Positions 35,499 through 45,729 of a DNA stretch of 64,000 bases are shown here, in pieces (the first letter of the stretch is position 1; each line of letters opens with the position of its first letter). The notes beneath the pieces were generated by a model. The model saw nothing but the letters and a program-made list of their open reading frames with translations, did not search any database and had not been told where the DNA came from. The translations under genes were made by a program, and so were the position numbers. This DNA is from Ooceraea biroi (taxonomy: Eukaryota; Arthropoda; Insecta; Hymenoptera; Formicidae), in contig NC_039518.1 of the NCBI RefSeq assembly GCF_003672135.1, positions 3,100,001-3,164,000 of the forward strand, written 5' to 3'.

Positions 35499-36068
35499 AG
35501 TTTCTGCTCCTGGCACTGTTGAGCTGCATCTGCTCGGCCGACGATCGACGCTCGAGATACACGAAGCAATGGGCCAGGAGGATCGACAGCGTCCCGAAGA
35601 TCGAGGAACCGATCGTCTCAACGTGGAATCGATACGCGGACTGGATGGCGTTTGCGACCGCCAGACACCATCGGTACAACTTCGATCCAGTATCCGGCAG
35701 ATTCCACGAGGACCACATCGGGGATCGAGTAGAAGTGCGTCATCCGATCCGACATCGACACCGGCAGTTCCGATCGATGGAATCGAACGGCTACGTCGCG
35801 ATGAAGAACTGGCCGGTGAAGAAGGAGGCGGTGGTGGAAGGTGATCTCGTGCTGGGCGGCCTGATGATGGTCCACGAGAGGGAGGACACGGTCACGTGCG
35901 GGCCCGTGATGCCGCAGGGCGGCGTGCAGGCGTTAGAGGCGATGCTCTACACCCTGGATATCCTGAACGAGCGGGAAATCGTGCCGGGCGTCAAGATCGG
36001 GGCGCACATTCTTGACGACTGCGACAAGGACACGTACGGGCTCGAGATGGCGGTGGATTTCATCAAGG
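35495..36068 (+). CDS. mtt: Metabotropic glutamate receptor-like, first coding exon (right-arm copy)
   Basis: The exon encodes the secreted-side N-terminus of a class C G-protein-coupled receptor of the plasma membrane. Residues 1-16 are a signal peptide (MKFLLLALLSCICSA). Residues about 17-110 are a basic, His/Arg-rich leader without a known fold. From about 115 the Venus-flytrap ligand-binding domain begins: GDLVLGGLMMVHERED, then Cys in TCGPVMPQGG, LEAMLYTLDILNE, and GAHILDDCDKDTYGLEMAVDFIK at the end. This pattern matches insect mGluRs, and MPQGG instead of the usual glutamate-receptor NEDRG-like block suggests the mXR/mangetout type. The exon ends at AAGG before GTACGT (36069), phase 1. 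The start is chosen for the signal peptide and the TATA 72 bases upstream. An LTR-like array lies about 310 bases upstream of the TATA box. Confidence 0.85.
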
Positions 36069-36737
36069 GTACGTACCTCGACGTCAACGTGCCGCGATCC
36101 TGACGTTACCGGGGCCTCCGCTCCGTAACGTAACGTTACGTAATGTAATCTAACGTAATGTAACGCGACGTGACACGACGTCTGATGTTGCGAATCACCT
36201 GAATGCAGAAACGAGGTGAGACAGGTTGAGCTCATTTTGAGACCCTTCTATTTCTATCCTTTTATTTTTGTACTCCTATCATCCAACTGTACGATCGATG
36301 AGAGTCGCCGTCGCCCACCAGTCGGAGACCGGCGTTTATTGTCAGGGGATGCAGAGACTCGGGGTGAATTGCACAGCGTCCGTCGTAGTGTTTGACGAGT
36401 AGAGTCACGCTTTCCTTTCATCTTTGCGATTCAGCGTGCAGAGAAAGCCTATACCTCCAACTGACTCGCGGTCAATAATATGCCGCGACATAATACACTT
36501 TCATCGAGAGGTTGATACGATGTTAACACACGACACATATTATTAGTACATAATCGCAAGGGTGGCATTCAAACGGAGTCGTTCGCGCACTGGCATTCTC
36601 GCTCGCAGGGCAACGCGACGTAACGTCGATAGTGACGTTCAATAGCAGGTAGTTAGTAGGTAGTTAGTAATACAACGTTACGATAAAGCCCCCGGCTTAT
36701 CCTGTCGACGTCTGTGACGTGACCGAATAAGGCATAT
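36069..36737 (+). other. Start of mGluR intron 1 (right arm)
   Basis: It begins GTACGTACC. At 36124-36168 there is a stretch of TAACG/TAATG words. The remainder is non-coding to the mariner array at 36740. No acceptor or second exon is identified. Confidence 0.55.
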
Positions 36738-36739
36738 TA

Positions 36740-38015
36740 TTGGGTTGGCCAAAAAGTAATTGCGTTTTTTTCAAATAGATGGACATACATGTCTCGAAAT
36801 GTAACTAACTTCATTCTAAACCGCAAAATCATTATGTAGGTTAACAACTCACAGTTCAAGCATATTTTACAAAAAGAAAGTACACGATTTCGTTAACAAT
36901 TGTTTGTTTGCCGTCGATTTCAAAATGGAAAATCAAAAAGAACATTTTCCTCATATTTTGTTTTATTACTTCCGAAAAGGGAAAAACGCTGTGCAAGCTC
37001 ATAAAAAGTTATGCGATGTACATGGCGAAGATGCTTTAAAACTGCGGCAGTGTCAAAATTGGTTTACTAAATTTCGATCTGCAGATTTTAATGTGAAAGA
37101 TGCACCACGCTCAGGAAGGCCAATCGAAATTGATGATGACAAAATAAAGGCACTGATCGATTCCAATCGGCGTTTAACGACCCGAGAGATTGCTGAGAAT
37201 CTTAACATATCGAAATCGAGTGTTGAAAACCATTTAAAACGACTTGGATACATTAGTAAACTCGATATTTGGGTACCACATGAGCTCAAAGAAAGTCATC
37301 TCACTAAGCGTATTGACATCTGCGATTCTCTTTTGAAACGTGAGGAAAATGATCCATTTTTGAAACGTATGATAACAGGCGACGAAAAATCGATCGTCTA
37401 CAACAACGTCAAACGAAAAAGATCGTGATGAACCTGCTGAAAGCACTTGAAAAGCAGATATTCACCAAAGAAAGATTATGCTGTCAGTCTGGTGGGACTT
37501 TAAAGGTATTGTGTATTTTGAGCTGCTTGCAAGGAATCAAACCATTAATTCAGACGTATACTGTCGTCAACTGGATAAATTAAGTGATGCCATCAAACAG
37601 AAACGTCGAGAATTGGTGAATCGCAAAGGTGTTGTGTTTTACCATGATAACGCTAGACCACGTACAAGTTTGGTCACTCGTGAAAAATTGTTGCAGCTTG
37701 GATGGGATGTGTTACCACATCCACCATATTCGCCAGACCTGGCACCATCAGATTACCATTCGTTTCGTTCTTTGCAAAACGCCTTGAATGGTAAAACCTT
37801 TACTGCTGATGAGGATATCAAATCGTTGTTGGAATTGTTTTTTGCTGAAAAAGATAAGAACTGTTTTGAGCGCGGAATCATGAAGTTGCCCGAAAAATGG
37901 CAAAAGATAATCAAACAAAATGGACAATATATTGTTCAATAAAGTTTTTGTTTCCCATGAAAAATTCGCCTTTTATTTATATAAAAAAAACGCAATTACT
38001 TTTTGGCCAACCCAA
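36740..38015 (+). mobile_element. Mariner family A copy c', full length with both inverted repeats
   Basis: At 1276 bp this is the most complete family A copy. It starts TTGGGTTGGCCAAAAAG after TA (36738-36739) and ends CCAACCCAA at 38015. Instead of reaching host DNA, its 3' end is joined directly to TATATGGCGAAG, an internal position of the next copy. Confidence 0.92.
36925..37942 (+). pseudogene. Mariner family A transposase, one-frameshift copy
   Basis: From MENQKEHFPHILF at 36925 the frame runs to a stop at 37428. It covers the N-terminal HTH domains (RQCQNWFTKFRSADFNVKDA; TTREIAENLNISKSSVENH), the linker WVPHELKE and the first catalytic Asp in ITGDEK. The C-terminal half is open in another frame at 37478-37942, with YHDNARPRT and YSPDLAPSDYH (second and third Asp, D,D34D), ending QNGQYIVQ. 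Length and order match a complete mariner transposase of about 340 residues apart from the shift after KRKRS (near 37420). The residue after TGDEK is Ser, not Trp, and HDN is preceded by Tyr here. It would be inactive as it stands. Confidence 0.88.
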
Positions 38016-39025
38016 TATATGGCGAAGATGCTTTAAAGCTGCGGCAGTGTCAAAATTGGTTTACTAAATTTCGATCTGCAGATTTTAATGTGAAAGATGC
38101 ACCACGCTCGGGAAGGCCAATCGAAATTGATGATGACAAAATAAAGGCACTGATGGATTCCAATCGGCGTTTAACGACCCGAGAGATTGCTGAGAATCTT
38201 AACATATCGAAATCGAGTGTTGAAAACCATTTAAAACGACTTGGATACATTAGTAAGCTCGATATTTGGGTACCACATGAGCTCAAAGAAATCCATCTCA
38301 CTGAGCGTATTGACATCTGCGATTCTCTTTTGAAACGTGAGGAAAATGATCGATTTTTGAAACGGATGATAACAGGCGACGAAAAATTGATCGTCTACAA
38401 CAACGTCAAACGAAAAAGATCGTGATGAACCTGCTGAAAGCACTTGAAAAGCAGATATTCACCAAAGAAAGATTATGCTGTCAGTCTGGTGGGACTCTAA
38501 AAGTATTGTGTATTTTGAGCTGCTTGCAAGGAATCAAACCATTAATTCAGACGTATACACTGTCGTCAACTGGATAAATTAAATAATGCCATCAAACAGA
38601 AACGTCGAGAATTGGTGAATCGCAAAGGTGTTGCGTTTCACCATGATAACGCTAGACCACGTACAAGTTTGGTCACTCGTGAAAAATTGTTGCAGCTTGG
38701 ATGGGATGTGTTACCATGATGTTACCACATCCACCATATTCGCCAGACCTGGCACCATCAGATTACCATTCGTTTCGTTCTTTGCAAAACGCCTTGAATG
38801 GTAAAACCTTTACTGCTGATGAGGATATCAAATCGTTGTTGGAATTGTTTTTTGCTGAAAAAGATAAGAACTGTTTTGAGCGCGGAATCATGAAGTTGCC
38901 CGAAAAATGGCAAAAGATAATCAAACAAAATGGACAATATATTGTTTAATAAAGTTTTTGTTTCCCATGAAAAATTCGCCTTTTATTTATATAAAAAAAA
39001 CGCAATTACTTTTTGGCCAACCCAA
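38016..39025 (+). pseudogene. Mariner family A copy b', 5'-truncated (right arm)
   Basis: It starts at an internal TATA of the gene (TATATGGCGAAGATGC) fused to the previous copy's end, and ends with an intact 3' repeat. The N-terminal piece is open at about 38018-38425. The C-terminal piece is broken by a small insertion near 38557 and a short local duplication near 38710-38722 (GTTACCATGATGTTACCAC); 38701-38949 stays open with YSPDLAPSDYH. It shares the family frameshift after KRKRS. Confidence 0.85.
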
Positions 39026-40022
39026 TATATGGCGAAGATGCTTTAAAGCTGCGGCAGTGTCAAAATTGGTTTACTAAATTTCGATCTGCAGATTTTAATG
39101 TGAAAGATGCACCACGCTCGGGAAGGCCAATCGAAATTGATGATGACAAAATAAAGGCACTGATGGATTCCAATCGGCGTTTAACGACCCGAGAGATTGC
39201 TGAGAATCTTAACATATCGAAATCGAGTGTTGAAAACCATTTAAAACGACTTGGATACATTAGTAAGCTCGATATTTGGGTACCACATGAGCTCAAAGAA
39301 ATCCATCTCACTGAGCGTATTGACATCTGCGATTCTCTTTTGAAACGTGAGGAAAATGATCCATTTTTGAAACGTATGATAACAGGCGACGAAAAATTGA
39401 TCGTCTACAACAACGTCAAACGAAAAAGATCGTGATGAACCTGCTGAAAGCACTTGAAAAGCAGATATTCACCAAAGAAAGATTATGCTGTCAGTCTGGT
39501 GGGACTTTAAAGGTATTGTGTACTTTGAGCTGCTTGCAAGGAATCAAACCATTAATTCAGACGTATACTGTCGTCAACTGGATAAATTAAATGATGCCAT
39601 CAAACAGAAACGTCGAGAATTGGTGAATCGCAAAGGTGTTGCGTTTCACCATGATAACGCTAGACCACGTACAAGTTTGGTCACTCGTGAAAAATTGTTG
39701 CAGCTTGGATGGGATGTGTTACCACATCCACCATATTCGCCAGACCTGGCACCATCAGATTACCATTTGTTTCGTTCTTTGCAAAACGCCTTGAATGGTA
39801 AAACCTTTACTGCCGATGAGGATATCAAATCGTTGTTGGAATTGTTTTTTGCTGAAAAAGATAAGAACTTTTTTGAGCGCGGAATCATGAAGTTGCCCGA
39901 AAAATGGCAAAAGATAATCAAACAAAATGGACAATATATTGTTTAATAAAGTTTTTGTTTCCCATGAAAAATTCGCCTTTTATTTATATTAAAAAAACGC
40001 AATTACTTTTTGGCCAACCGAA
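39026..40022 (+). pseudogene. Mariner family A copy a', 5'-truncated (right arm)
   Basis: Its start is the same internal TATA fusion. Frames at about 39028-39435 and 39485-39946 hold HTH plus TGDEK, and HHDNARPRT plus YSPDLAPSDYH respectively, separated only by the family-wide one-base shift. The 3' end reads CCAACCGAA, then TA (40023-40024) and host flank, so TA at 36738 and at 40023 bracket the whole three-copy array as a single insertion site. Confidence 0.85.
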
Positions 40023-40024
40023 TA

Positions 40025-42284
40025 GAATAATTCGCTGCGGAAACTTGTCGTACAACGCACGTTTCGCACGTTTCGCACGAAAATTCACGCCCCCGCTGAC
40101 ACGATCGCAGCTGACGCGTTAAGCGCTACTTTGTATGATCCCTTTGTATGGTCTGCGCACGAGAGATGAGCACGGTTCTTTGAAAATTACTAGAGAGAAA
40201 ATAGATGGAAAAAAATACGCACGCGGGATAAAATGCAAATGACACTACTGTGAATTTGCAAGTATTAATTATAATTAAATCGGCAAACTGTCGTTTTCAG
40301 GGAACCACCGAACCGTACACTCACGGCACGTAATGAACGCGAGACGAAATTATTTCCGAGAATTGTGTTAATAGCCGACCGAAGGTTATTATGTTTACCG
40401 TGAATTTCGGAATGAGAGCGCGAGAAGGACCGGGGACCGTTGTCGCGTTTGGCAAAATGTGCGCTAATTGGACTGCGAGTTCGCGCACCACCCCTTAAGA
40501 CTGCGCGTTACCCCTTCGCCCGGTACGCGGTACGATATCGTATACCGCGCCGCGGGAAAAATGGACATTGCATATCGTATGAATATTCTACTTACTGCTA
40601 ACGGCGCCCCGGGCGAAATTACTTTAGTGCAGGTACTGAATATTTAGTCGGCGCGGTCCTTCGCGCGCGCGAGACCGGTAGCGAGCGATTCTTTTAAAAT
40701 TCTCTTTTCGGGACGAATTTAAATGAAGATTCCACGCCCGCGGTGTTCCGAACCGGATTGGTCTACCCTCTTCCCGCGAGCGCGGAGACAAGCGGGAGAA
40801 CGTGACTTCCGGATGATGTAAGGGCTCCCGCTAAAAAATCAAGCGCGGGGGTGCGCGAGGCGGAGAGAATACCAACGGCCCATCCGTTGACTTTAAGTGG
40901 CGGAGTGGCAAAGGCGACGGAGGGTTCGACTTATGAATTTCAATGCACTACGGGAAGGTAAAATGACGCGTCTCCCGCGTGAGATACGTGAACGCGGGCG
41001 ACTTTATTAACAACGATAAAAGTGGATTGCTCGAAGGTCTGGTCTCTCCACTGGGGAAGATCGCGCGCGCATTTATGACATATCGAACCGATCCCGTGGA
41101 AGATATACGGATATTTGTAAAAGGCAAATGCGGACGCGTTTTTCATAGTCGCTGCACGCGTTCGAGCGCCGGGCAAGAAGTGCGTCCCGAAAGAGCCGTT
41201 TAAAAGAATACACGGCCGGCATTATTTAACTTTAACGTGCGATGTATGCCGTTAGCCTTATTTCACGGCGCCTCGTGTGTGCATTAACTCGCTCAAACTG
41301 CACGTTAATTTTTTTTGCTGCCAGCGACGCGCATTCTTAATTTCGCCGCGCTTGTCCTACTTTCCATCGAGCGGAGTGATCAAACACTCGGAATCTTGTT
41401 GCCGTTGATCTTTTACCGGAAAAGCGCGGAAGTCGCACATTCGCTTTTACAGGTTTGTCTTCGTGCTCGTCGTTCCTTTCTCCCTTCAATCCGTGAAGGC
41501 GGCAAAAGACGAAACGAAAGCACCAAGTCGGCTTTATTAAAACTAACTTTAATAGTTATGAGCAGAATTTGTCTCTGGATTGTTGAGGGGAAAATAATTA
41601 TCTTGCAAGGAAGTTAGACGAAATTAGAGGAATATTAATTTTTGAGTTATTAATTTGTTCTTGATATTGCATATCTCGCGTACGATGTTCTCTTACGTAG
41701 TGAAGTTATCTTAAATATGTCTTAAATATCTCAAAAAGAAAACTTGTCACGTGCGGAAGATATATAATAACTTTAATTAATTTCACATTGCACAGTCGCT
41801 CATAAGTCACAAGTTATGGCGGGCACCGTTGTGAGTTAATCCCGTAAATTATCCTTTATCCAACTTTCCTTTCTAACTTTTAGCTGCGAAAATAAAAAAA
41901 TAGAATAAATGTCGTCAACTAACGAATCGTCTTACGACAAGGCCTGAGAATTTTTTTATAGTTGCCCGAATCTATTTGCTCGTTAGTGCCTCTGGTCGTT
42001 AAGTCTGCAGCAGTGTGTTGCGCCAACTTGCATTGCTGGTTATTGCTAAAGGGTGCAACGGAAACTTTAATAGAGAAAGGAACATCTTGTCTCCTCTCTG
42101 TAACTGCGTACATGCTTACGATAATGCCAAAAGCTAAAGAGATTCATAAAAGTTTTTCTTGCAAAACAGAATTGTCAAGAGCCGCCGGTAACATCACGCT
42201 TTATTGAAATGGTGAGTTTATAATTTTGGGTAATATTTTAACAATGAGACTTTAATAAGTGTCGACTTATATAATATTCGTTAA
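40025..42284. other. Non-coding outer flank of right arm (to 41943) and unique sequence beyond
   Basis: 40025-41943 is the inverse of 13714-15605. From 41944 to 42284 the sequence is single-copy in this window. No gene is recognised; the frames seen have no domain. Confidence 0.5.
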
Positions 42285-42286
42285 TA

Positions 42287-43350
42287 TTGGGTCATTAAGT
42301 ATGAAACTTTACAAATAGAACATAAACTTTTGCATTTTTGGCACATGGACATGATTTATTTTCAATCGAAGTATGCGCCCATGTTATCTACACACTTCTG
42401 CCATTTTAGTGGTAGTTGGTCTATGCCTCTACTATAGAAGCCAGGAGTACGGGAATCGATGAAGTCGCGGAAGGCTGTTTCGACTGCCTGTTGAGAATTG
42501 AACAATTTTCCCACCAACAAGTTGTCCAAATTCCGGAAGAAGTGATAGTCGGTAGGTGATAGATCTGGTGAATATGGTGGATGACGGAGAGTTTCCAATT
42601 CCAACTCCCGTAGCTTTGCCACGGTCAGTCGTGCAGTGTGCGGTCGAGCATTATCATGCAACAGGATTGGTATTGACCGATTGACCAATTTCGGTTGTTT
42701 AATAGCAAGTTGTTGCATCATTTCGTCCAGTTGCTTGCAATATACTTCAGCCGTTATCGATGTACCAGGTTTCATAAAGTTGTAGTAGATAACACCTGAC
42801 CTGGACCACCAGTCACCATAAGCTTCTTCTGTGTAATGTTGGGTTTCGCGTGATGTCTCGGTGGTTCATCAGCGTTCAACCACTGATGTGAGCGTTTACG
42901 ATTGTCGTAGAGTATCCACTTTTCATCGCAGGTCACAATTCGATTAAAAAAAGATTCATTTTTGTGACGGGAAAGCAAAGAAAGGGAAGCCTCTAGACGT
43001 TGCGCCTGCTGCGCATCGGTCAATTCGTGCGGGACCCATTTGTCCAACTTCTTTATCTTACCAATTGCAGCTAAATGAACCAATATGGTGGGTATGGAAA
43101 AATTGAATATCGATGCCAATTCACGTGTACTTTGAGATGGATCGGACTCTACTACGGCTCTCAAGTGATCATTATCCACCTTCGTCTTTGGTCTTCCACG
43201 TGGCTCATTAGCGAGGCTGAAATCTCCATCTCTGAAGTGTTTGAACCAATTGCCCACCGTTGCTTTAGTAGTTGAACCTTCACCAAATACAGCGTTGATA
43301 TTACGAGCTGTCTCCGACCCTGTGGTTCCACGGCGGAACTCATATTCATA
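42287..43350 (-). pseudogene. Mariner family B copy 1, 5'-truncated and frameshifted
   Basis: The terminal repeat TTGGGTCATTAAGTATG follows TA (42285-42286). The minus-strand transposase is in two pieces: 42772-43359 (HTH, WVPHELTD, TCDEKW with the first Asp) and 42362-42775 (LLHDNARPHT, YSPDLSPTDYHFF, ending WQKCVDNMGAYFD). They are separated by a 4-base loss at about 42803, inside the VWW block. The first codons are lost where the gene is fused at an internal TA (43349-43350) to copy 2's terminal repeat, which supplies a substitute ATG. The family is Hsmar1/SETMAR-like. Confidence 0.9.
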
Positions 43351-44418
43351 TTGGGTCATTAAGTATGAAACTTTACAAATAGAACATAAACTTTTGCATT
43401 TTTTGGCACATGGACATGATTTATTTTCAATCGAAGTATGCGCCCATGTTATCTACCATTCTGCCATTTTAGTGGTAGTTGGTCTATGCCTCTACTATAG
43501 AAGCCAGGAGTACAGGAATCGATGAAGTCGCGGAAGGCTGTTTCGACTGCCTGTTGAGAATTGAACAATTTTCCCACCAACAAGTTGTCCAAATTCCGGA
43601 AGAAGTGATACGTCGGTAGGTGATAGATCTGGTGAATATGGTGGATGACGGAGAGTTTCCAATTCCAACTCCTGTAGCTTTGCCACGGTCAGTCGTGCAG
43701 TGTGCGGTCGAGCATTATCATGCAACAGGATTGGTATTGACCGATTGACCAATTTCGGTTGTTTAATAGCAAGTTGTTGCATCATTTCGTCCAGTTGCTT
43801 GCAATATACTTCAGCCGTTATCGATGTACCAGGTTTCATAAAGTTGTAGTAGATAACACCTGACCTGGACCACCAAACAGTCACCATAAGCTTCTTCTGT
43901 GTAATGTTGGGTTTCGCGTGATGTCTCGGTGGTTCATCAGCGTTCAACCACTGATGTGAGCGTTTACGATTGTCGTAGAGTATCCACTTTTCATCGCAGG
44001 TCACAATTCGATTAAAAAAAGATTCATTTTTGTGACGGGAAAGCAAAGAAAGGGAAGCCTCTAGACGTTGCGCCTGCTGCGCATCGGTCAATTCGTGCGG
44101 GACCCATTTGTCCAACTTCTTTATCTTACCAATTGCAGCTAAATGAACCAATATGGTGGGTATGGAAAAATTGAATATCGATGCCAATTCACGTGTACTT
44201 TGAGATGGATCGGACTCTACTACGGCTCTCAAGTGATCATTATCCACCTTCGTCTTTGGTCTTCCACGTGGCTCATTGGCGAGGCTGAAATCTCCATCTC
44301 TGAAGTTTTTGAACCAATTGTCCACCGTTGCTTTAGTAGTTGAACCTTCACCAAATACAGCGTTGATATTACGAGCTGTCTCCGACCCTGTGGTTCCACG
44401 GCGGAACTCATATTCATA
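43351..44418 (-). pseudogene. Mariner family B copy 2, 5'-truncated, late frameshift
   Basis: One minus-strand frame (43495-44427) covers about 310 codons, including HTH, TCDEKWILYDNRKR (first Asp) and LLHDNARPHTA (second Asp). An extra base just after YSPDLSPTD (near 43612) scrambles the C-terminus. The start codon is again supplied by the neighbouring copy's terminal repeat (MTQY replacing the native MEKSKIRVIY). A two-base loss near 43451 lies downstream of this break. Confidence 0.9.
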
Positions 44419-45702
44419 TTGGGTCATTAAGTATGAAACTTTACAAATAGAACATAAACTTTTGCATTTTTTGGCACATGGACATGATTTATTTTCAATC
44501 GAAGTATGCGCCCATGTTATCTACCATTCTGCCATTTTAGTGGTAGTTGGTCTATGCCTCTACTATAGAAGCCAGGAGTACAGGAATCGATGAAGTCGCG
44601 GAAGGCTGTTTCGACTGCCTGTTGAGAATTGAACAATTTTCCCACCAACAAGTTGTCCAAATTCCGGAAGAAGTGATAGTCGGTGGGTGATAGATCTGGT
44701 GAATATGGTGGATGACGGAGAGTTTCCAATTCCAACTCCCGTAGCTTTGCCACGGTCAGTCGTGCAGTGTGCGGTCGAGCATTATCATGCAACAGGATTG
44801 GCATTGACCGATTGACCAATTTCGGTTGTTTAATAGCAAGTTGTTGCATCATTTCGTCCAGTTGCTTGCAATATACTTCAGCCGTTATCGATGTACCAGG
44901 TTTCATAAAGTTGTAGTAGATAACACCTGACCTGGACCACCAAACAGTCACCATAAGCTTCTTCTGTGTAATGTTGGGTTTCGCGTGATGTCTCGGTGGT
45001 TCATCAGCGTTCAACCACTGATGTGAGCGTTTACGATTGTCGTAGAGTATCCACTTTTCATCGCAGGTCACAATTCGATTAAAAAAAGATTCATTTTTGT
45101 GACGGGAAAGCAAAGAAAGGGAAGCCTCTAGACGTTGCGCCTGCTGCGCATCGGTCAATTCGTGCGGGACCCATTTGTCCAACTTCTTTATCTTACCAAT
45201 TGCAGCTAAATGAACCAATATGGTGGGTATGGAAACATTGAATATCGATGCCAATTCACGTGTACTTTGAGATGGATCGGACTCTACTACGGCTCTCAAG
45301 TGATCATTATCCACCTTCGTCTTTGGTCTTCCACGTGGCTCATTGGCGAGGCTGAAATCTCCATCTCTGAAGTTTTTGAACCAATTGTCCACCGTTGCTT
45401 TAGTAGTTGAACCTTCACCAAATACAGCGTTGATATTACGAGCTGTCTCCGACCCTGTGGTTCCATGGCGGAACTCATATTCATAAATCACACGAATTTT
45501 GGACTTTTCCATAGTTCTATAAAAAAGAATCCACCAATAAAACTAATGAAGATATTTGAAGAAACAAATATGACATTTGAAGAGCGAACATACATCTATC
45601 ACACTAACCTAACCTGATACTGACGTCTGGCGCCAAATTTGAGATAACAAATGTTAAAGATGGCGCTTTTATATTTGTAAAGTTTCATACTTAATGACCC
45701 AA
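44419..45702 (-). mobile_element. Mariner family B copy 3, full length with both terminal repeats
   Basis: At 1284 bp, with TTGGGTCATTAAG at 44419 and its inverse TTAATGACCCAA ending at 45702, this copy is followed by TA (45703-45704). TA at 42285 and TA at 45703 bracket the three-copy array. Confidence 0.92.
44517..45512 (-). CDS. Mariner family B transposase, nearly complete (331 aa)
   Basis: This is the longest open frame in the window. It carries the paired HTH DNA-binding region (STKATVDNWFKNFRDGDFSL; STRELASIFNVSIPTILVHL), the linker WVPHELTDAQ, TCDEKWILYDNRKR (first Asp), VWWSRSGVIYYNF, LLHDNARPHTARL (second Asp) and YSPDLSPTDYHFFRNL (third Asp), giving D,D34D spacing. It acts by cut-and-paste at TA sites with the TTGGGTCATTAAG ends. 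A two-base loss near 44527 replaces the normal C-terminus (as in copy 1, about 14 residues longer) by NGR and stop. The catalytic core is intact, so activity cannot be ruled out from sequence alone. It is closely related to the Hsmar1/SETMAR group. Confidence 0.88.
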   Translation of the reverse strand: MEKSKIRVIYEYEFRHGTTGSETARNINAVFGEGSTTKATVDNWFKNFRDGDFSLANEPRGRPKTKVDNDHLRAVVESDPSQSTRELASIFNVSIPTILVHLAAIGKIKKLDKWVPHELTDAQQAQRLEASLSLLSRHKNESFFNRIVTCDEKWILYDNRKRSHQWLNADEPPRHHAKPNITQKKLMVTVWWSRSGVIYYNFMKPGTSITAEVYCKQLDEMMQQLAIKQPKLVNRSMPILLHDNARPHTARLTVAKLRELELETLRHPPYSPDLSPTDYHFFRNLDNLLVGKLFNSQQAVETAFRDFIDSCTPGFYSRGIDQLPLKWQNGR

Positions 45703-45704
45703 TA

Positions 45705-45727
45705 TATGTATAAAACTATTTTTTTAC
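45705..45727. other. Short AT-rich spacer between two transposons
   Basis: Only TATGTATAAAACT-type sequence separates the mariner B array from the next element. Confidence 0.5.
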
Positions 45728-45729
45728 TA

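Larger units (their letters stand above)
30873..41943. repeat. Right arm of the large inverted repeat (partner 13714-23845)
   Basis: It is inverse-complementary to the left arm with the same order of elements. It holds the more complete versions: a full-length mariner A copy (36740-38015) and five A segments in the LTR-like array. Beyond 41943 the sequence continues into DNA not found in the left arm, because the left arm stops at the gap. Confidence 0.92.
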
